From an uncultured Eubacteriales bacterium (GTDB taxonomy: Bacteria; Bacillota; Clostridia; Christensenellales; Aristaeellaceae), in contig OMYT01000007.1 in NCBI GenBank assembly GCA_900315315.1, positions 31,731-95,730 of the forward strand: a stretch of 64,000 nucleotides of DNA, read 5' to 3'. How positions within the stretch are numbered: the first letter of the stretch is position 1; the number at the start of each line of letters is the position of its first letter. This document shows, in pieces, positions 35,085 to 43,310 of the stretch. A model generated the notes under the pieces. It worked only from the letters and a program-made list of their open reading frames with translations, did no database searches and was not told where the DNA came from. The translations under genes were made by a program, and so were the position numbers.

Positions 35085-36188
35085 TTATTTTGTTGCTTGC
35101 TTGTTTCTCGCGATGTTGAATTCGCCGATGATGATGACTACGACGATTCCGATGATGACGGCGATTTTGCCGTTGCCGGTCGGGCCGTCGGCGCTGGAGG
35201 CGAGCCCGAAGTTATGGGCAAAAGCAGCACCGAGCAGGAGACCGACAACCGTCAGGGCGCTGTCCGTATTCCCTTCACCGGCGAGGACAAGCTGGCGGAG
35301 CGGGCAGCCGCCGAGGAGCACACAGGCGAAACCGACCAGCAGCATGCCCAGCGCATTCCACAGTCCGTCCATATGAGCGACCGGCTGCCCCTCAAAGGCG
35401 AGGGTAAAATAGGTGCCGGAAGTTGCGGCTGAGAGGATCAGGTTCATGATCAGCGCCGAGATGAGAATGGCCACAAAACCAAGGAGAAGTTTAAACTCTT
35501 TGAAGAGAATCGCATCACGGATGCCGCCGACCATGCACAGACGGGTGTGCTGGGCCAGACCGCCAACGATGAGACCGGCCAGCAGGCTGACCCAGATCGC
35601 CGCATGCATCAGGCCGGGACCCTTGGCGTCTTCGATCAGTTCGGAGAAGTTCAGCAGGGAAGGAATCGCGATCAGGATGATCAGCAGAGCCACGGCGATC
35701 ACCGGGAGGGCGGAACCTTCAGACACGGGAAGCCTGTAGGTGCGCTTCAGCGAATATCCTCTTTTGAGATAAAGGATCCCGCAGCCGATGCCGGCTGCAA
35801 AACCGACCAGGCCGAGGATCGCGTTGAGATCGCCGCCCGCAATACGCAGAATCATCCGGAAGGGGCAGCCGAGGAACATCAGGCAGCCGACCATGGCGAA
35901 GAAACCCAGCACAAGGCGGGTCATCGGAGAACTGCCGCCACGCGGAGAAAACTCCTTCTTCCCAAAGGAAAGCAGGAAACTACCCAGAATGATCCCGATA
36001 ATCTCGGGACGCAGATACATGACGCCTTTGGCTCCGTGGAGCTTTAAAGCGCCGGCTGTATCCCGGATAAAGCAGGCGATGCAGAACCCCATGTTCTTCG
36101 GGTTGCCCAGCAGCACCAGCACGGTCGAGATCACACCGATGATCAGACCGGCAATGATGATTGTAAGTTTTTCGTTGCTTTTTGTCAC
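35085..36188 (-). CDS. yedE: YedE-type selenium transporter-like membrane protein
   Basis: A polytopic membrane protein of about 367 residues in the YeeE/YedE superfamily, predicted to bring selenium compounds into the cell. Paired Cys/Gly motifs are visible: MFLGCPFRMILRIAGGDLNA and LLGGCPLRQLVLAGEGNTDSA, the twin pore motifs of this family. GTG at 36188 is preferred, with GGGAG 8 nt upstream; an ATG at 36224 lies beyond a leader palindrome. Three minus-strand genes (yedE, yedF, DUF3343) form one operon, interrupted by E11 and E12. Confidence 0.9.
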   Translation of the reverse strand: MTKSNEKLTIIIAGLIIGVISTVLVLLGNPKNMGFCIACFIRDTAGALKLHGAKGVMYLRPEIIGIILGSFLLSFGKKEFSPRGGSSPMTRLVLGFFAMVGCLMFLGCPFRMILRIAGGDLNAILGLVGFAAGIGCGILYLKRGYSLKRTYRLPVSEGSALPVIAVALLIILIAIPSLLNFSELIEDAKGPGLMHAAIWVSLLAGLIVGGLAQHTRLCMVGGIRDAILFKEFKLLLGFVAILISALIMNLILSAATSGTYFTLAFEGQPVAHMDGLWNALGMLLVGFACVLLGGCPLRQLVLAGEGNTDSALTVVGLLLGAAFAHNFGLASSADGPTGNGKIAVIIGIVVVIIIGEFNIARNKQATK

Positions 36189-36206
36189 GATACACACTCC
36201 CGGTAT

Positions 36207-36225
36207 CATGCGCGGGACGCGCATG
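36207..36225. other. Palindromic leader hairpin upstream of yedE
   Basis: CATGCGCG and CGCGCATG are perfect complements around GGA. It lies in the presumed yedE leader, just before the ribosome-binding site. On the + strand it is followed by TTTTTT, which would look like a terminator for an antisense RNA. Confidence 0.45.
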
Positions 36226-36285
36226 TTTTTTAATGCATACAGGATAACATTTATGTCATTGTGAGTCCAATATCATTTATCAGGA

Positions 36286-36314
36286 TTGAAATTTGATTTA
36301 TTATGATATATAAT
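36286..36314 (+). promoter_or_regulatory. Promoter of the aminotransferase gene
   Basis: TTGAAA at 36286 and TATAAT at 36309 are separated by 17 nt. The GTG start lies about 20 bp downstream, so the leader would be very short. Confidence 0.7.
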
Positions 36315-36335
36315 AAATCTGGAGGTGACTATACC

Positions 36336-37505
36336 GTGCAAAGGGTTTATCTGGATCAGGCGGCAACAAGCTTCCCGAAGGCTCCGGGAACGGCGGACGC
36401 GGTTTACCGGTATATGACGGGCTGCGGCTGCAATGTGAGCCGGGGAAGCTATGCGGGCGCCTATTCAGCAGAAGAACTTGTCTATGACACGCGCATGCAG
36501 CTGTGCCGGCTTTTCGGTGCAGAAAAAGCGGCTGTGGATCCGAAGAATGTCATCTTCACGAAAAACGTTACGGAGAGCCTCAATATCCTGATCAAAGGGT
36601 TGCTCCGTCCCGGCGATCATGTCCTTGTTTCCTCGATGGAGCACAATGCGGTGATGCGGCCCCTGGTTCAGCTTGAAAAGCAGGGGATCCGCTTCACCCG
36701 TGTTCCCTGCGCAGAGGACGGATCAATGGATCCGGCGGATGCGGAATCACGAATCGAAAAGGTGACCAAAGCCGTTATCATGCTGCATGCCAGCAACGTA
36801 TGCGGGACTGTGCTCCCGGCGGCGGAAATCGGAAATGTATGCCGGGCTCACGGAATCAGGTTTATCCTGGATACCGCCCAGACGGCGGGAGTTCTGCCGA
36901 TCGATATGGAGAAGATCGGCGCGGACGCGATTGCCTTTACCGGACATAAAGGCCTGCTCGGCCCCCAGGGCACGGGCGGTTTCCTGATCCGGGAGGATCT
37001 GGCGGCGGAACTGGAACCGCTGATCACCGGCGGGACCGGCAGCATCAGCCACACAGAAGAAGTGCCGGACTTCCTGCCGGACCGGTTTGAGGCAGGGACA
37101 CTGAACCTGCCCGGGATTGCCGGGCTCAATGCCTCGCTGAACTGGCTGCTTTCGCAGACTGAAGGCAGTATCCTTGCACATGAACTGATGCTTACGGAAC
37201 GGTTCCTGCGCGGAATGGAAGAGGCGGAAGAGGCAGGGCTGCTGCGGATTGTCGGGAAACACGGAACAGAAGGACGGACCGGTGTGGTTTCCATCGTTCC
37301 GACGCAGACGGATCCGGCCGAGCTGGCTTACAAGCTGGATGAAGAGTACGGCATCGCGACGCGGGTGGGGCTGCACTGCGCGCCTTCAGCGCACAGGACG
37401 CTGGGGACCTGGCCGGGCGGGACAGTACGGTTTTCTTTCGGTGTTTTCAATACCGAAAGGGAAATTGATGAGGCGGTTGAAGCGATAAAAAGAATGCTTG
37501 TTTGA
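36336..37505 (+). CDS. Class V aminotransferase (cysteine desulfurase/selenocysteine lyase-like)
   Basis: A 389-residue PLP enzyme of the NifS/SufS fold. YLDQAATSFPKAP is the N-terminal signature, LDTAQTAGVLPIDM holds the PLP-binding aspartate, and FTGHKGLLGPQGTGGF the Schiff-base lysine. The C-terminal RVGLHCAPSAHRTLG contains the likely catalytic Cys. It is divergent from yedE and followed by a LysR regulator. Such enzymes with YedF/YedE are thought to mobilise sulfur or selenium for selenium metabolism; which one is not decidable here. GTG 36336 is preferred because GGAGGTG lies 8 nt upstream. Confidence 0.88.
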   Translation: MQRVYLDQAATSFPKAPGTADAVYRYMTGCGCNVSRGSYAGAYSAEELVYDTRMQLCRLFGAEKAAVDPKNVIFTKNVTESLNILIKGLLRPGDHVLVSSMEHNAVMRPLVQLEKQGIRFTRVPCAEDGSMDPADAESRIEKVTKAVIMLHASNVCGTVLPAAEIGNVCRAHGIRFILDTAQTAGVLPIDMEKIGADAIAFTGHKGLLGPQGTGGFLIREDLAAELEPLITGGTGSISHTEEVPDFLPDRFEAGTLNLPGIAGLNASLNWLLSQTEGSILAHELMLTERFLRGMEEAEEAGLLRIVGKHGTEGRTGVVSIVPTQTDPAELAYKLDEEYGIATRVGLHCAPSAHRTLGTWPGGTVRFSFGVFNTEREIDEAVEAIKRMLV

Positions 37506-37526
37506 TTGAAGGAACAGAGGTAAAGA

Positions 37527-38417
37527 ATGGAACTGAAACACTTATTGTCTTACGCGACGGTAGTGCGGCTCGGCAGTTTCAGCAGGGCGGCCGAAGAACT
37601 CTATATCGCCCAGCCGACGATCAGCCTGCATGTGCGCCAGTTGGAGGAGGAGCTGCAGACCAAACTTCTGATCCGGACGACCAAGAGCCTGGAACTCACG
37701 GAAAAGGGACGGGAAGTATACGAATGCGCTGTCAGTATTCTCCAGCTCAGGGACCGGATCACGGAAAAATGCTCGGACGGGGGGAGACAGATCATCCGTC
37801 TCGGCGCTTCCACGATTCCTTCCGCCTATCTTCTGCCGGAGATCCTGCCCGCATACGTGAAACAGCATCCCGCCACCTATTTTACCATTGACCAGGGGGA
37901 CAGCCGGTCTGTGACGGAGAAGCTGGCAGAAGGGGTTATCGATATCGGCCTGATCGGCATGAAACCGGCTTCTACAGACATTGCTGCTGAACCGTTTTGT
38001 GAAGATTCAGTTGTCATTATCACGCCGGTCCGGGAACCCTTCCTGACGATGAAGGAGAGCCATTCCGCAACGCTTCAGAGACTTTTTGAGGAACCGGTTA
38101 TTCTGCGGGAAGAGGGAAGCGGAAGCCTGAAGGCAGCTGATACATTCCTTGCCAATGCCGGATACGACGGGGACGAACTTCGCGTTGCGGCCAGGACCAA
38201 CGATCCGGAAGCTATCAAAAATCTGGTGGCCGGAGGAATGGGAATCTCGATGATTTCCTCCAAGGCGGCGGAGGATTACAGCCGGGAAAACAGGGTGCTT
38301 GTATTCGATTTTCCGGAGATTTCCGGCAACAGGCAGTTTTATATTGCCACCAGGAAGCACGTTGGGCTGCCGGCAAGCGCAGAACGTTTTCTGCGCTTTG
38401 TCAAAGAGTTTTATTAG
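37527..38417 (+). CDS. LysR-family transcriptional regulator
   Basis: A 296-residue LysR regulator with an N-terminal helix-turn-helix (GSFSRAAEELYIAQPTISL) and a periplasmic-binding-like sensor domain. It lies 21 bp after the aminotransferase gene and next to the divergent yedE operon, so it probably controls selenium or sulfur genes. The stop TAG overlaps element E13. The C-terminus resembles CysL/CbbR-type regulators in a general way; the ligand is unknown. Confidence 0.9.
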   Translation: MELKHLLSYATVVRLGSFSRAAEELYIAQPTISLHVRQLEEELQTKLLIRTTKSLELTEKGREVYECAVSILQLRDRITEKCSDGGRQIIRLGASTIPSAYLLPEILPAYVKQHPATYFTIDQGDSRSVTEKLAEGVIDIGLIGMKPASTDIAAEPFCEDSVVIITPVREPFLTMKESHSATLQRLFEEPVILREEGSGSLKAADTFLANAGYDGDELRVAARTNDPEAIKNLVAGGMGISMISSKAAEDYSRENRVLVFDFPEISGNRQFYIATRKHVGLPASAERFLRFVKEFY

Positions 38418-38515
38418 GGGGCTTTCCGAGTGCCCGGGGCTGCCGCCCGTTCTTTGCTGAAAACTGTCCACCGGACAGTTTTCCGGGCGCGACGAACCCC
38501 CCTTAACCCCTTCGG
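38416..38515 (+). repeat. CTTCGG element E13 (modules B+C+D)
   Basis: Outer arms AGGGGG and CCCCCT, loop start TTTCCGAGT, module C (GCCCG/CGGGC), D hairpin (AAAACTGTCC with GGACAGTTTT around ACC). The tail is ACCCCTTCGG. The upstream stop codon overlaps its first bases. Confidence 0.82.
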
Positions 38516-38520
38516 TTATC

Positions 38521-38551
38521 AGGGGGGCGATCGTCCCCTAAACCCCTTCGG
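38521..38551 (+). repeat. CTTCGG element E14 (degenerate module B)
   Basis: AGGGG and CCCCT flank GGCGATCGT, and the tail is AAACCCCTTCGG. It follows E13 directly as a tandem partner. The TTTCCGA loop is lost. Confidence 0.6.
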
Positions 38552-38626
38552 CTTGTCATACGAGCAGAGAAAGGTGTTATAGGTTTTTCGGGAAGCTTTT
38601 GTAACACTTTTGGCATATAATCTTCA

Positions 38627-38655
38627 TTGTATAATCTGGCAATCAAGCGTATAAT
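38627..38655 (+). promoter_or_regulatory. Probable xpt promoter
   Basis: TTGTAT and TATAAT (38650) lie 17 nt apart. Two further TATAAT boxes occur at 38616 and 38630, so the start could be at any of the three. A purine riboswitch aptamer was looked for here and not found. Confidence 0.4.
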
Positions 38656-38700
38656 AATTCTATTCCCCGGATTGAATGTTCGTGTTTTTGGGAGGCACAG

Positions 38701-39285
38701 ATGGAAGAACTGCGTAAGGAAATCCAGGAACAAGGCAAGGGAATCGGGAAAGACATCGTTAAAGTGGATATGTTCCTGAACCATCGGATCGACACGGCGC
38801 TCCTGTTTAAGATGGGCGAGGAATGGGCTGAGGAGTTCCGGAGCGAAAAGCCGGAACTGGTGCTGACCGTTGAAGCCAGCGGGATCGCGATGGCGGTGGC
38901 CGCTGCGCACGCACTGGGGGATATCCCGGTGGTGTTTGCCAAGAAGAGCAATACCGCGGTGCTCGGCAGCGAAACGGTCCAGGCCGGCGTTTATTCCTTC
39001 ACACACAAAACGCAGAACACGATCCGCATTGAACGAAAGTATTTGCCGGAAGGCGCACGGGTGCTGATCATCGACGATTTCCTGGCAGACGGTCAGGCGG
39101 TGCACGGTCTGCTGAACCTTTGCGAACAGCAGAAGGCGACGGTCGTCGGCGTCGGAATCGCGGTGGAAAAAGGCTTCCAGCACGGCGGACAGGATCTGCG
39201 GATGGAAGGCATTCATCTTAAGTCATTGGCAATCGTCGACGGCATTGAGGACGGGAAGATCGTTCTCCGGCCGGACGACGACTGA
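38701..39285 (+). CDS. xpt: Xanthine phosphoribosyltransferase
   Basis: Xpt salvages xanthine to XMP using PRPP. The 194-residue protein has KVDMFLNHRIDTALL, LTVEASGIAMAVA, the loop VPVVFAKKSN-like sequence, and the PRPP-binding VLIIDDFLADGQAVHGL near residue 125. RBS GGGAGG precedes the ATG. It sits 40 bp upstream of the second BMP cassette and probably shares its transcript, which strengthens a purine role for that importer. Confidence 0.95.
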   Translation: MEELRKEIQEQGKGIGKDIVKVDMFLNHRIDTALLFKMGEEWAEEFRSEKPELVLTVEASGIAMAVAAAHALGDIPVVFAKKSNTAVLGSETVQAGVYSFTHKTQNTIRIERKYLPEGARVLIIDDFLADGQAVHGLLNLCEQQKATVVGVGIAVEKGFQHGGQDLRMEGIHLKSLAIVDGIEDGKIVLRPDDD

Positions 39286-39325
39286 TCCAATAGAAAAACT
39301 CCAAAAAAGAGGAGGACAAAAACAC

Positions 39326-40540
39326 ATGAAGAAGATCGTTGCTCTGGTACTTGCCCTGGCTCTGGTACTGTCCCTGACTGCTTCCGTCTCCGTTGCGGAA
39401 GGTGTGACCCTGGAGAACATCAAACTGGGCGTCATTCTGCTGCATGATGAAGATTCCACCTACGACAACAACTTCATCATCGGCGTGAAGGACGCTGCTG
39501 CCGCTCTGGGCCTGAAAGAGGACCAGGTGATCATCAAGCGGAACATCGGCGAGTCCAACGACTGCTATGAAACCGCGCTGGACCTGGCTGACGAAGGCTG
39601 CCAGATCGTTTTCGCCGACAGTTTCGGTCATGAGAGTTTCATGCAGCAGGCTGCTCAGGAAAAGCCTGATGTGGAATTCTGCCATGCGACCGGCACCAAT
39701 GCCCATGTTGCGGGTCTGCCGAACTTCCACAACGCTTTCGCCGCGATCTATGAAGGCCGCTATCTGGCCGGTATCGCTGCAGGCCTGAAGCTGAACGAGC
39801 TCAAGGCCGCCGGCAAACTGAAGGGCGACGTTCCCATGATGGGTTATGTCGGCGCCTTCACCTATGCGGAAGTGGTTTCCGGCTACACCAGCTTCTACCT
39901 TGGCGCCAAGGCTGTCTGCCCCGACGTGCAGATGAAGGTGCAGTTCACCGGTTCCTGGTACGACGAGAAGGAAGAGAAGGCTGCCGCCGAGGCGCTGATC
40001 GCCGCAGGCGCTGACCTGATCTCCCAGCATGCTGACTCCATGGGTGCTCCCACGGCCTGCGAGAATGCCGGCATCCCGGACATCAGCTACAACGGCTCCA
40101 CCGTGGCCAGCTGCCCCAACACTTTCATCGTGGCCAGCCGCATTGACTGGTCTCCCTATTTCCAGTACATCATCGGACAGAAGGTTGCCGGCGAACCGAT
40201 CGCGACCGACTGGACCGGAACAATCGCAACCGGCAGCGTGGTGCTGACCGACGTTAACGAGAAGGCTGCCGCGGAAGGCACTGAAGCGGCCATTGCGCTC
40301 GCAGTTACCGGGCTTGCTGTCGGAGAGATCCATGTGTTCGACACTGCGACCGAAGGCTTCATCACCGTGGGCGGCAAGCCCATGGGCGAAGACTGGAAGC
40401 CCGGCGAGGCCACCGACGGCGCTTTCGTCGACGGAACCAAGATCGTTTATGACGGCTATTTCCATGAATCCGAGTATCGCAGCGCTCCTTACTTCGACGC
40501 GTGGATCGACGGTATCGAACTGCTGAACACGATGTTCTGA
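39326..40540 (+). CDS. BMP-family ABC transporter substrate-binding protein (second cassette)
   Basis: A 404-residue BMP-family binding protein with signal peptide MKKIVALVLALALVLSLTAS and no lipobox Cys. Family motifs include GVKDAAAALGL, FADSFGHESFMQQAA and GAPTACENAGIPDISYNGS. It is not a close copy of the first cassette's protein, so the two probably bind different ligands. ATG 39326 has GAGGAGG upstream; the frame is open further but has no site. Its codons are strongly C-ending, hinting at high expression. The downstream hairpin probably separates its message from the ATPase gene. Confidence 0.9.
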   Translation: MKKIVALVLALALVLSLTASVSVAEGVTLENIKLGVILLHDEDSTYDNNFIIGVKDAAAALGLKEDQVIIKRNIGESNDCYETALDLADEGCQIVFADSFGHESFMQQAAQEKPDVEFCHATGTNAHVAGLPNFHNAFAAIYEGRYLAGIAAGLKLNELKAAGKLKGDVPMMGYVGAFTYAEVVSGYTSFYLGAKAVCPDVQMKVQFTGSWYDEKEEKAAAEALIAAGADLISQHADSMGAPTACENAGIPDISYNGSTVASCPNTFIVASRIDWSPYFQYIIGQKVAGEPIATDWTGTIATGSVVLTDVNEKAAAEGTEAAIALAVTGLAVGEIHVFDTATEGFITVGGKPMGEDWKPGEATDGAFVDGTKIVYDGYFHESEYRSAPYFDAWIDGIELLNTMF

Positions 40541-40568
40541 TTTCCCGGAAACGAAACAATTACAAGAC

Positions 40569-40600
40569 CGGACTGCTGCCCAGAGAAGGGCAGCAGTCCG
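40569..40600 (+). other. Strong hairpin between binding-protein and ATPase genes
   Basis: CGGACTGCTGCCC pairs perfectly with GGGCAGCAGTCCG around AGAGAA. There is no T-run, so it likely stabilises the upstream message or slows elongation. It parallels the modA-modB hairpin. Confidence 0.65.
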
Positions 40601-40623
40601 TGTCAGTTCAAGGAGGATCGACC

Positions 40624-42180
40624 GTGGAAAAAGAGCTTGCTCTGCAAATGCGCGGAATCACCAAACGCTTCGGTTCAGTGACAGCCAACGATCACGTGGA
40701 TCTGGACGTTTACCGCGGGGAGATTCTTGCCGTGCTCGGGGAAAACGGCTGCGGCAAGACCACGCTGATGAACATGATTTCCGGGATCTATTACCCGGAT
40801 GAAGGACAGATCCTGATCGACGGGAGAGAGGTTGTAATCCGTTCCCCGAAGGATGCCTTTGATCATAAGATCGGCATGGTGCACCAGCATTTCAAGCTGG
40901 TGGATCTGTTCACGGCTGCGGAAAACGTGATTCTCGGCATGAAACAGGAAAACCGGTACAATATCCGTGAAGTTACCTCAGAGGTTGCGAAGATTACGGA
41001 CCGGTACGGGTTCAGGCTGGATCCGACCAAAAAGGTTTACGACCTTTCCGTGTCCGAAAAGCAGACTGTGGAAATCATCAAGGTGCTGTACCGCGGAGCG
41101 GATATCCTGATTCTGGACGAACCTACGGCGGTCCTGACGCCCCAGGAGATTACCAAGCTGTTCGACGTGCTCCGGCGAATGAAGGAGGACGGAAAAAGCA
41201 TCATCATTATCACCCATAAACTGAACGAGGTGCTGGAAGTCAGCGACCGGGTCACGATTCTGCGGCGCGGAAAGCATATTGCGACGGTCAATACGGCGGA
41301 GACGGACGAGGCACAGCTGACAGAAATGATGGTGGGCCGGGCCGTCTCCCTGAACATCGACCGGCCGGAGCCGTATGATCCGCAGCTTCTGCTCGAAGTG
41401 AAGGACGTCACGATCCGTGACGCAGAAGGTCTGCTGAGGCTGAACCGTGTTTCCTTTGACGTTTACAGCGGGGAAATCCTCGGGATCGCCGGCATTTCCG
41501 GCTCAGGCCAGAAAGAGCTGCTGGAAGCGATCTATGGCTTACAGAAGCTGGAAGCGGGGAGCGTTCTCTTCCATCCGGGAAAGGGTTCCGGAAAGGGCGG
41601 TGAAACCGTCGAGCTCAGCGAAAAAACATCCCTGGAAATCCAACAGATGGGCGTCCATCTGAGCTTCGTTCCGGAGGACAGGCTGGGAATGGGCCTGGTG
41701 GGCAGCATGGATATTACGGACAATATGATGCTGCGCAGTTACCGGTCAGGCCGCCACGGCTTCCTGAACCGGAAAGAAGCCAGGAAAACAGCCAACTGGA
41801 CAATCCGGGAACTGGAGGTTTCCACGCCGGGAACGACCACGCCGGTGAGCCGGCTGTCCGGAGGAAACGTCCAGAAGATCCTGGCGGGCCGGGAGATTGC
41901 CCAGAATCCTAAGATCCTGATGATGGCCTATCCGGTACGCGGGCTGGACATCAACTCTTCCTATACGATCTACCAACTGATGAATCTGCAGAAAGAGAAG
42001 GGCGTGGCGGTGATCTTCGTCGGCGAGGACCTGGATGTGCTGCTGGCACTGAGCGATCGGATCGTCGTGATTAACGGCGGCGTGGTGACGGGGATCGTTG
42101 ACGCCCGAACCGCGACCAAGGAAGAGGTTGGCCTGCTGATGACCAAAACAGAGACGGAACGGAAGGAGGAAGCCCAGTGA
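40624..42180 (+). CDS. ABC transporter ATP-binding protein (tandem ATPase, second BMP cassette)
   Basis: A 518-residue tandem ATPase. Walker A GENGCGKTT lies near residue 37 and LDEPTAVLTPQE is the first Walker B. The second domain has GISGSGQKE and signature LSGGNVQKILAGREI, with AYPVRGLD in Walker B position. GTG 40624 has AAGGAGG 6 nt upstream; the longer frame starts inside the previous gene. The stop overlaps the following permease start by 4 bp. Confidence 0.92.
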   Translation: MEKELALQMRGITKRFGSVTANDHVDLDVYRGEILAVLGENGCGKTTLMNMISGIYYPDEGQILIDGREVVIRSPKDAFDHKIGMVHQHFKLVDLFTAAENVILGMKQENRYNIREVTSEVAKITDRYGFRLDPTKKVYDLSVSEKQTVEIIKVLYRGADILILDEPTAVLTPQEITKLFDVLRRMKEDGKSIIIITHKLNEVLEVSDRVTILRRGKHIATVNTAETDEAQLTEMMVGRAVSLNIDRPEPYDPQLLLEVKDVTIRDAEGLLRLNRVSFDVYSGEILGIAGISGSGQKELLEAIYGLQKLEAGSVLFHPGKGSGKGGETVELSEKTSLEIQQMGVHLSFVPEDRLGMGLVGSMDITDNMMLRSYRSGRHGFLNRKEARKTANWTIRELEVSTPGTTTPVSRLSGGNVQKILAGREIAQNPKILMMAYPVRGLDINSSYTIYQLMNLQKEKGVAVIFVGEDLDVLLALSDRIVVINGGVVTGIVDARTATKEEVGLLMTKTETERKEEAQ

Positions 42181-43310
42181 GCAAGACTCGTCACGGGGAA
42201 GTGAAGGAACCGCTGATCCATCTGAGCAAGCGGACTTCCATCAAGCCGCTGCAGGCCTGGGCCATCCGGCTGGCTGCGATCGCGCTGGGGATGATCGTCT
42301 GCGGACTGGTCGCGTTTGTGCTGATCGACAAACTGAATCAGCATCCGGAACGGATCGGAGATTTCTACGGCGCATTTATCAAAGGCTCTTTTTCAACCAG
42401 TCGGAAATTCTGGAAATTCCTGAAGAATATCGCCATCCTGCTGTGTATTTCCCTGGCACTGACACCTGCTTTCCGGATGCGCTTCTGGAACATCGGCGGG
42501 GAGGGGCAGACATTGGTCAGCGTGCTGGCCGCGATCGCGGTGGCATTTTATGTGGGCGGAACGATCCCGGAATGGGTGCTGCTGATCCTGATGCTGCTGG
42601 CGGCTCTGGCAGCAGGCGCGATCTGGGCTTTGATTCCGGCCCTGTTCAGGGCAAAATGGGGTACCAATGAAACGCTGTTCACGCTGATGATGAACTATGT
42701 GGCAACGTTCCTGGTTAGCGTCTTCCTGGTGGTCTGGGTGCCGAACGGCTCCGCTTCTCTGCCCAAACAGCCATACGGAAAGCTGCCTGCGCTCGGAAAT
42801 GACTACCTGCTGATCATTCTGGTTGCCCTGCTGCTTGCAATCGGACTGTATATCTATCTGAACTATACAAAGCAAGGTTTCGAGATCAATGTGGTCGGTG
42901 AGAGCGTCCGGACGGCCCGGTACATCGGCATCAATGAGAAACGGGTTATCATCCGGACGATGATCCTCTGCGGCGCACTGTGCGGACTGGCCGGATACCT
43001 GATTGCTGCCGGACTGGACCAGACGGTGACCACAGAGTCCGTCGGAGGACAGGGATTTACAGGTATCATGGTTTCCTGGCTTGCCAAATTCAACCCGCTG
43101 ACGATGATCCTGACGGCCGGACTGATCCAGCTGTTGGATCAGGGGGCTGCTCAGATCAGTCAGGATTTTGACGTATCCGGTGCTTTTCCGAACGTTATCG
43201 TCGGTATCATCCTGTTCTTTATCATCGGATGCGAGTTCTTCATCAACTATAAGATCCATTTCCGCGGGCATCATGACCGCCCGTATAAAGGGGAGGAGGG
43301 TGTCAAATGA
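42177..43310 (+). CDS. ABC transporter permease (second BMP cassette, subunit 1)
   Basis: A 377-residue permease of the nucleoside/ribose type. RFWNIGGEGQTLVSVLAA is the conserved motif near residue 100, and NVVGESVRTARYIGINEKR the ATPase-contacting loop. About eight to ten membrane segments. Overlaps both neighbours by 4 bp. Confidence 0.9.
   Translation: MSKTRHGEVKEPLIHLSKRTSIKPLQAWAIRLAAIALGMIVCGLVAFVLIDKLNQHPERIGDFYGAFIKGSFSTSRKFWKFLKNIAILLCISLALTPAFRMRFWNIGGEGQTLVSVLAAIAVAFYVGGTIPEWVLLILMLLAALAAGAIWALIPALFRAKWGTNETLFTLMMNYVATFLVSVFLVVWVPNGSASLPKQPYGKLPALGNDYLLIILVALLLAIGLYIYLNYTKQGFEINVVGESVRTARYIGINEKRVIIRTMILCGALCGLAGYLIAAGLDQTVTTESVGGQGFTGIMVSWLAKFNPLTMILTAGLIQLLDQGAAQISQDFDVSGAFPNVIVGIILFFIIGCEFFINYKIHFRGHHDRPYKGEEGVK

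Noticed and set aside
38553-38700. Purine riboswitch upstream of xpt
   Set aside because: The region has TATAATC and CTGG blocks, but the conserved junction and loop sequences of the purine aptamer (such as GTTTCTACC and CCGTAAA) are absent. Multiple TATAAT promoters explain the resemblance.
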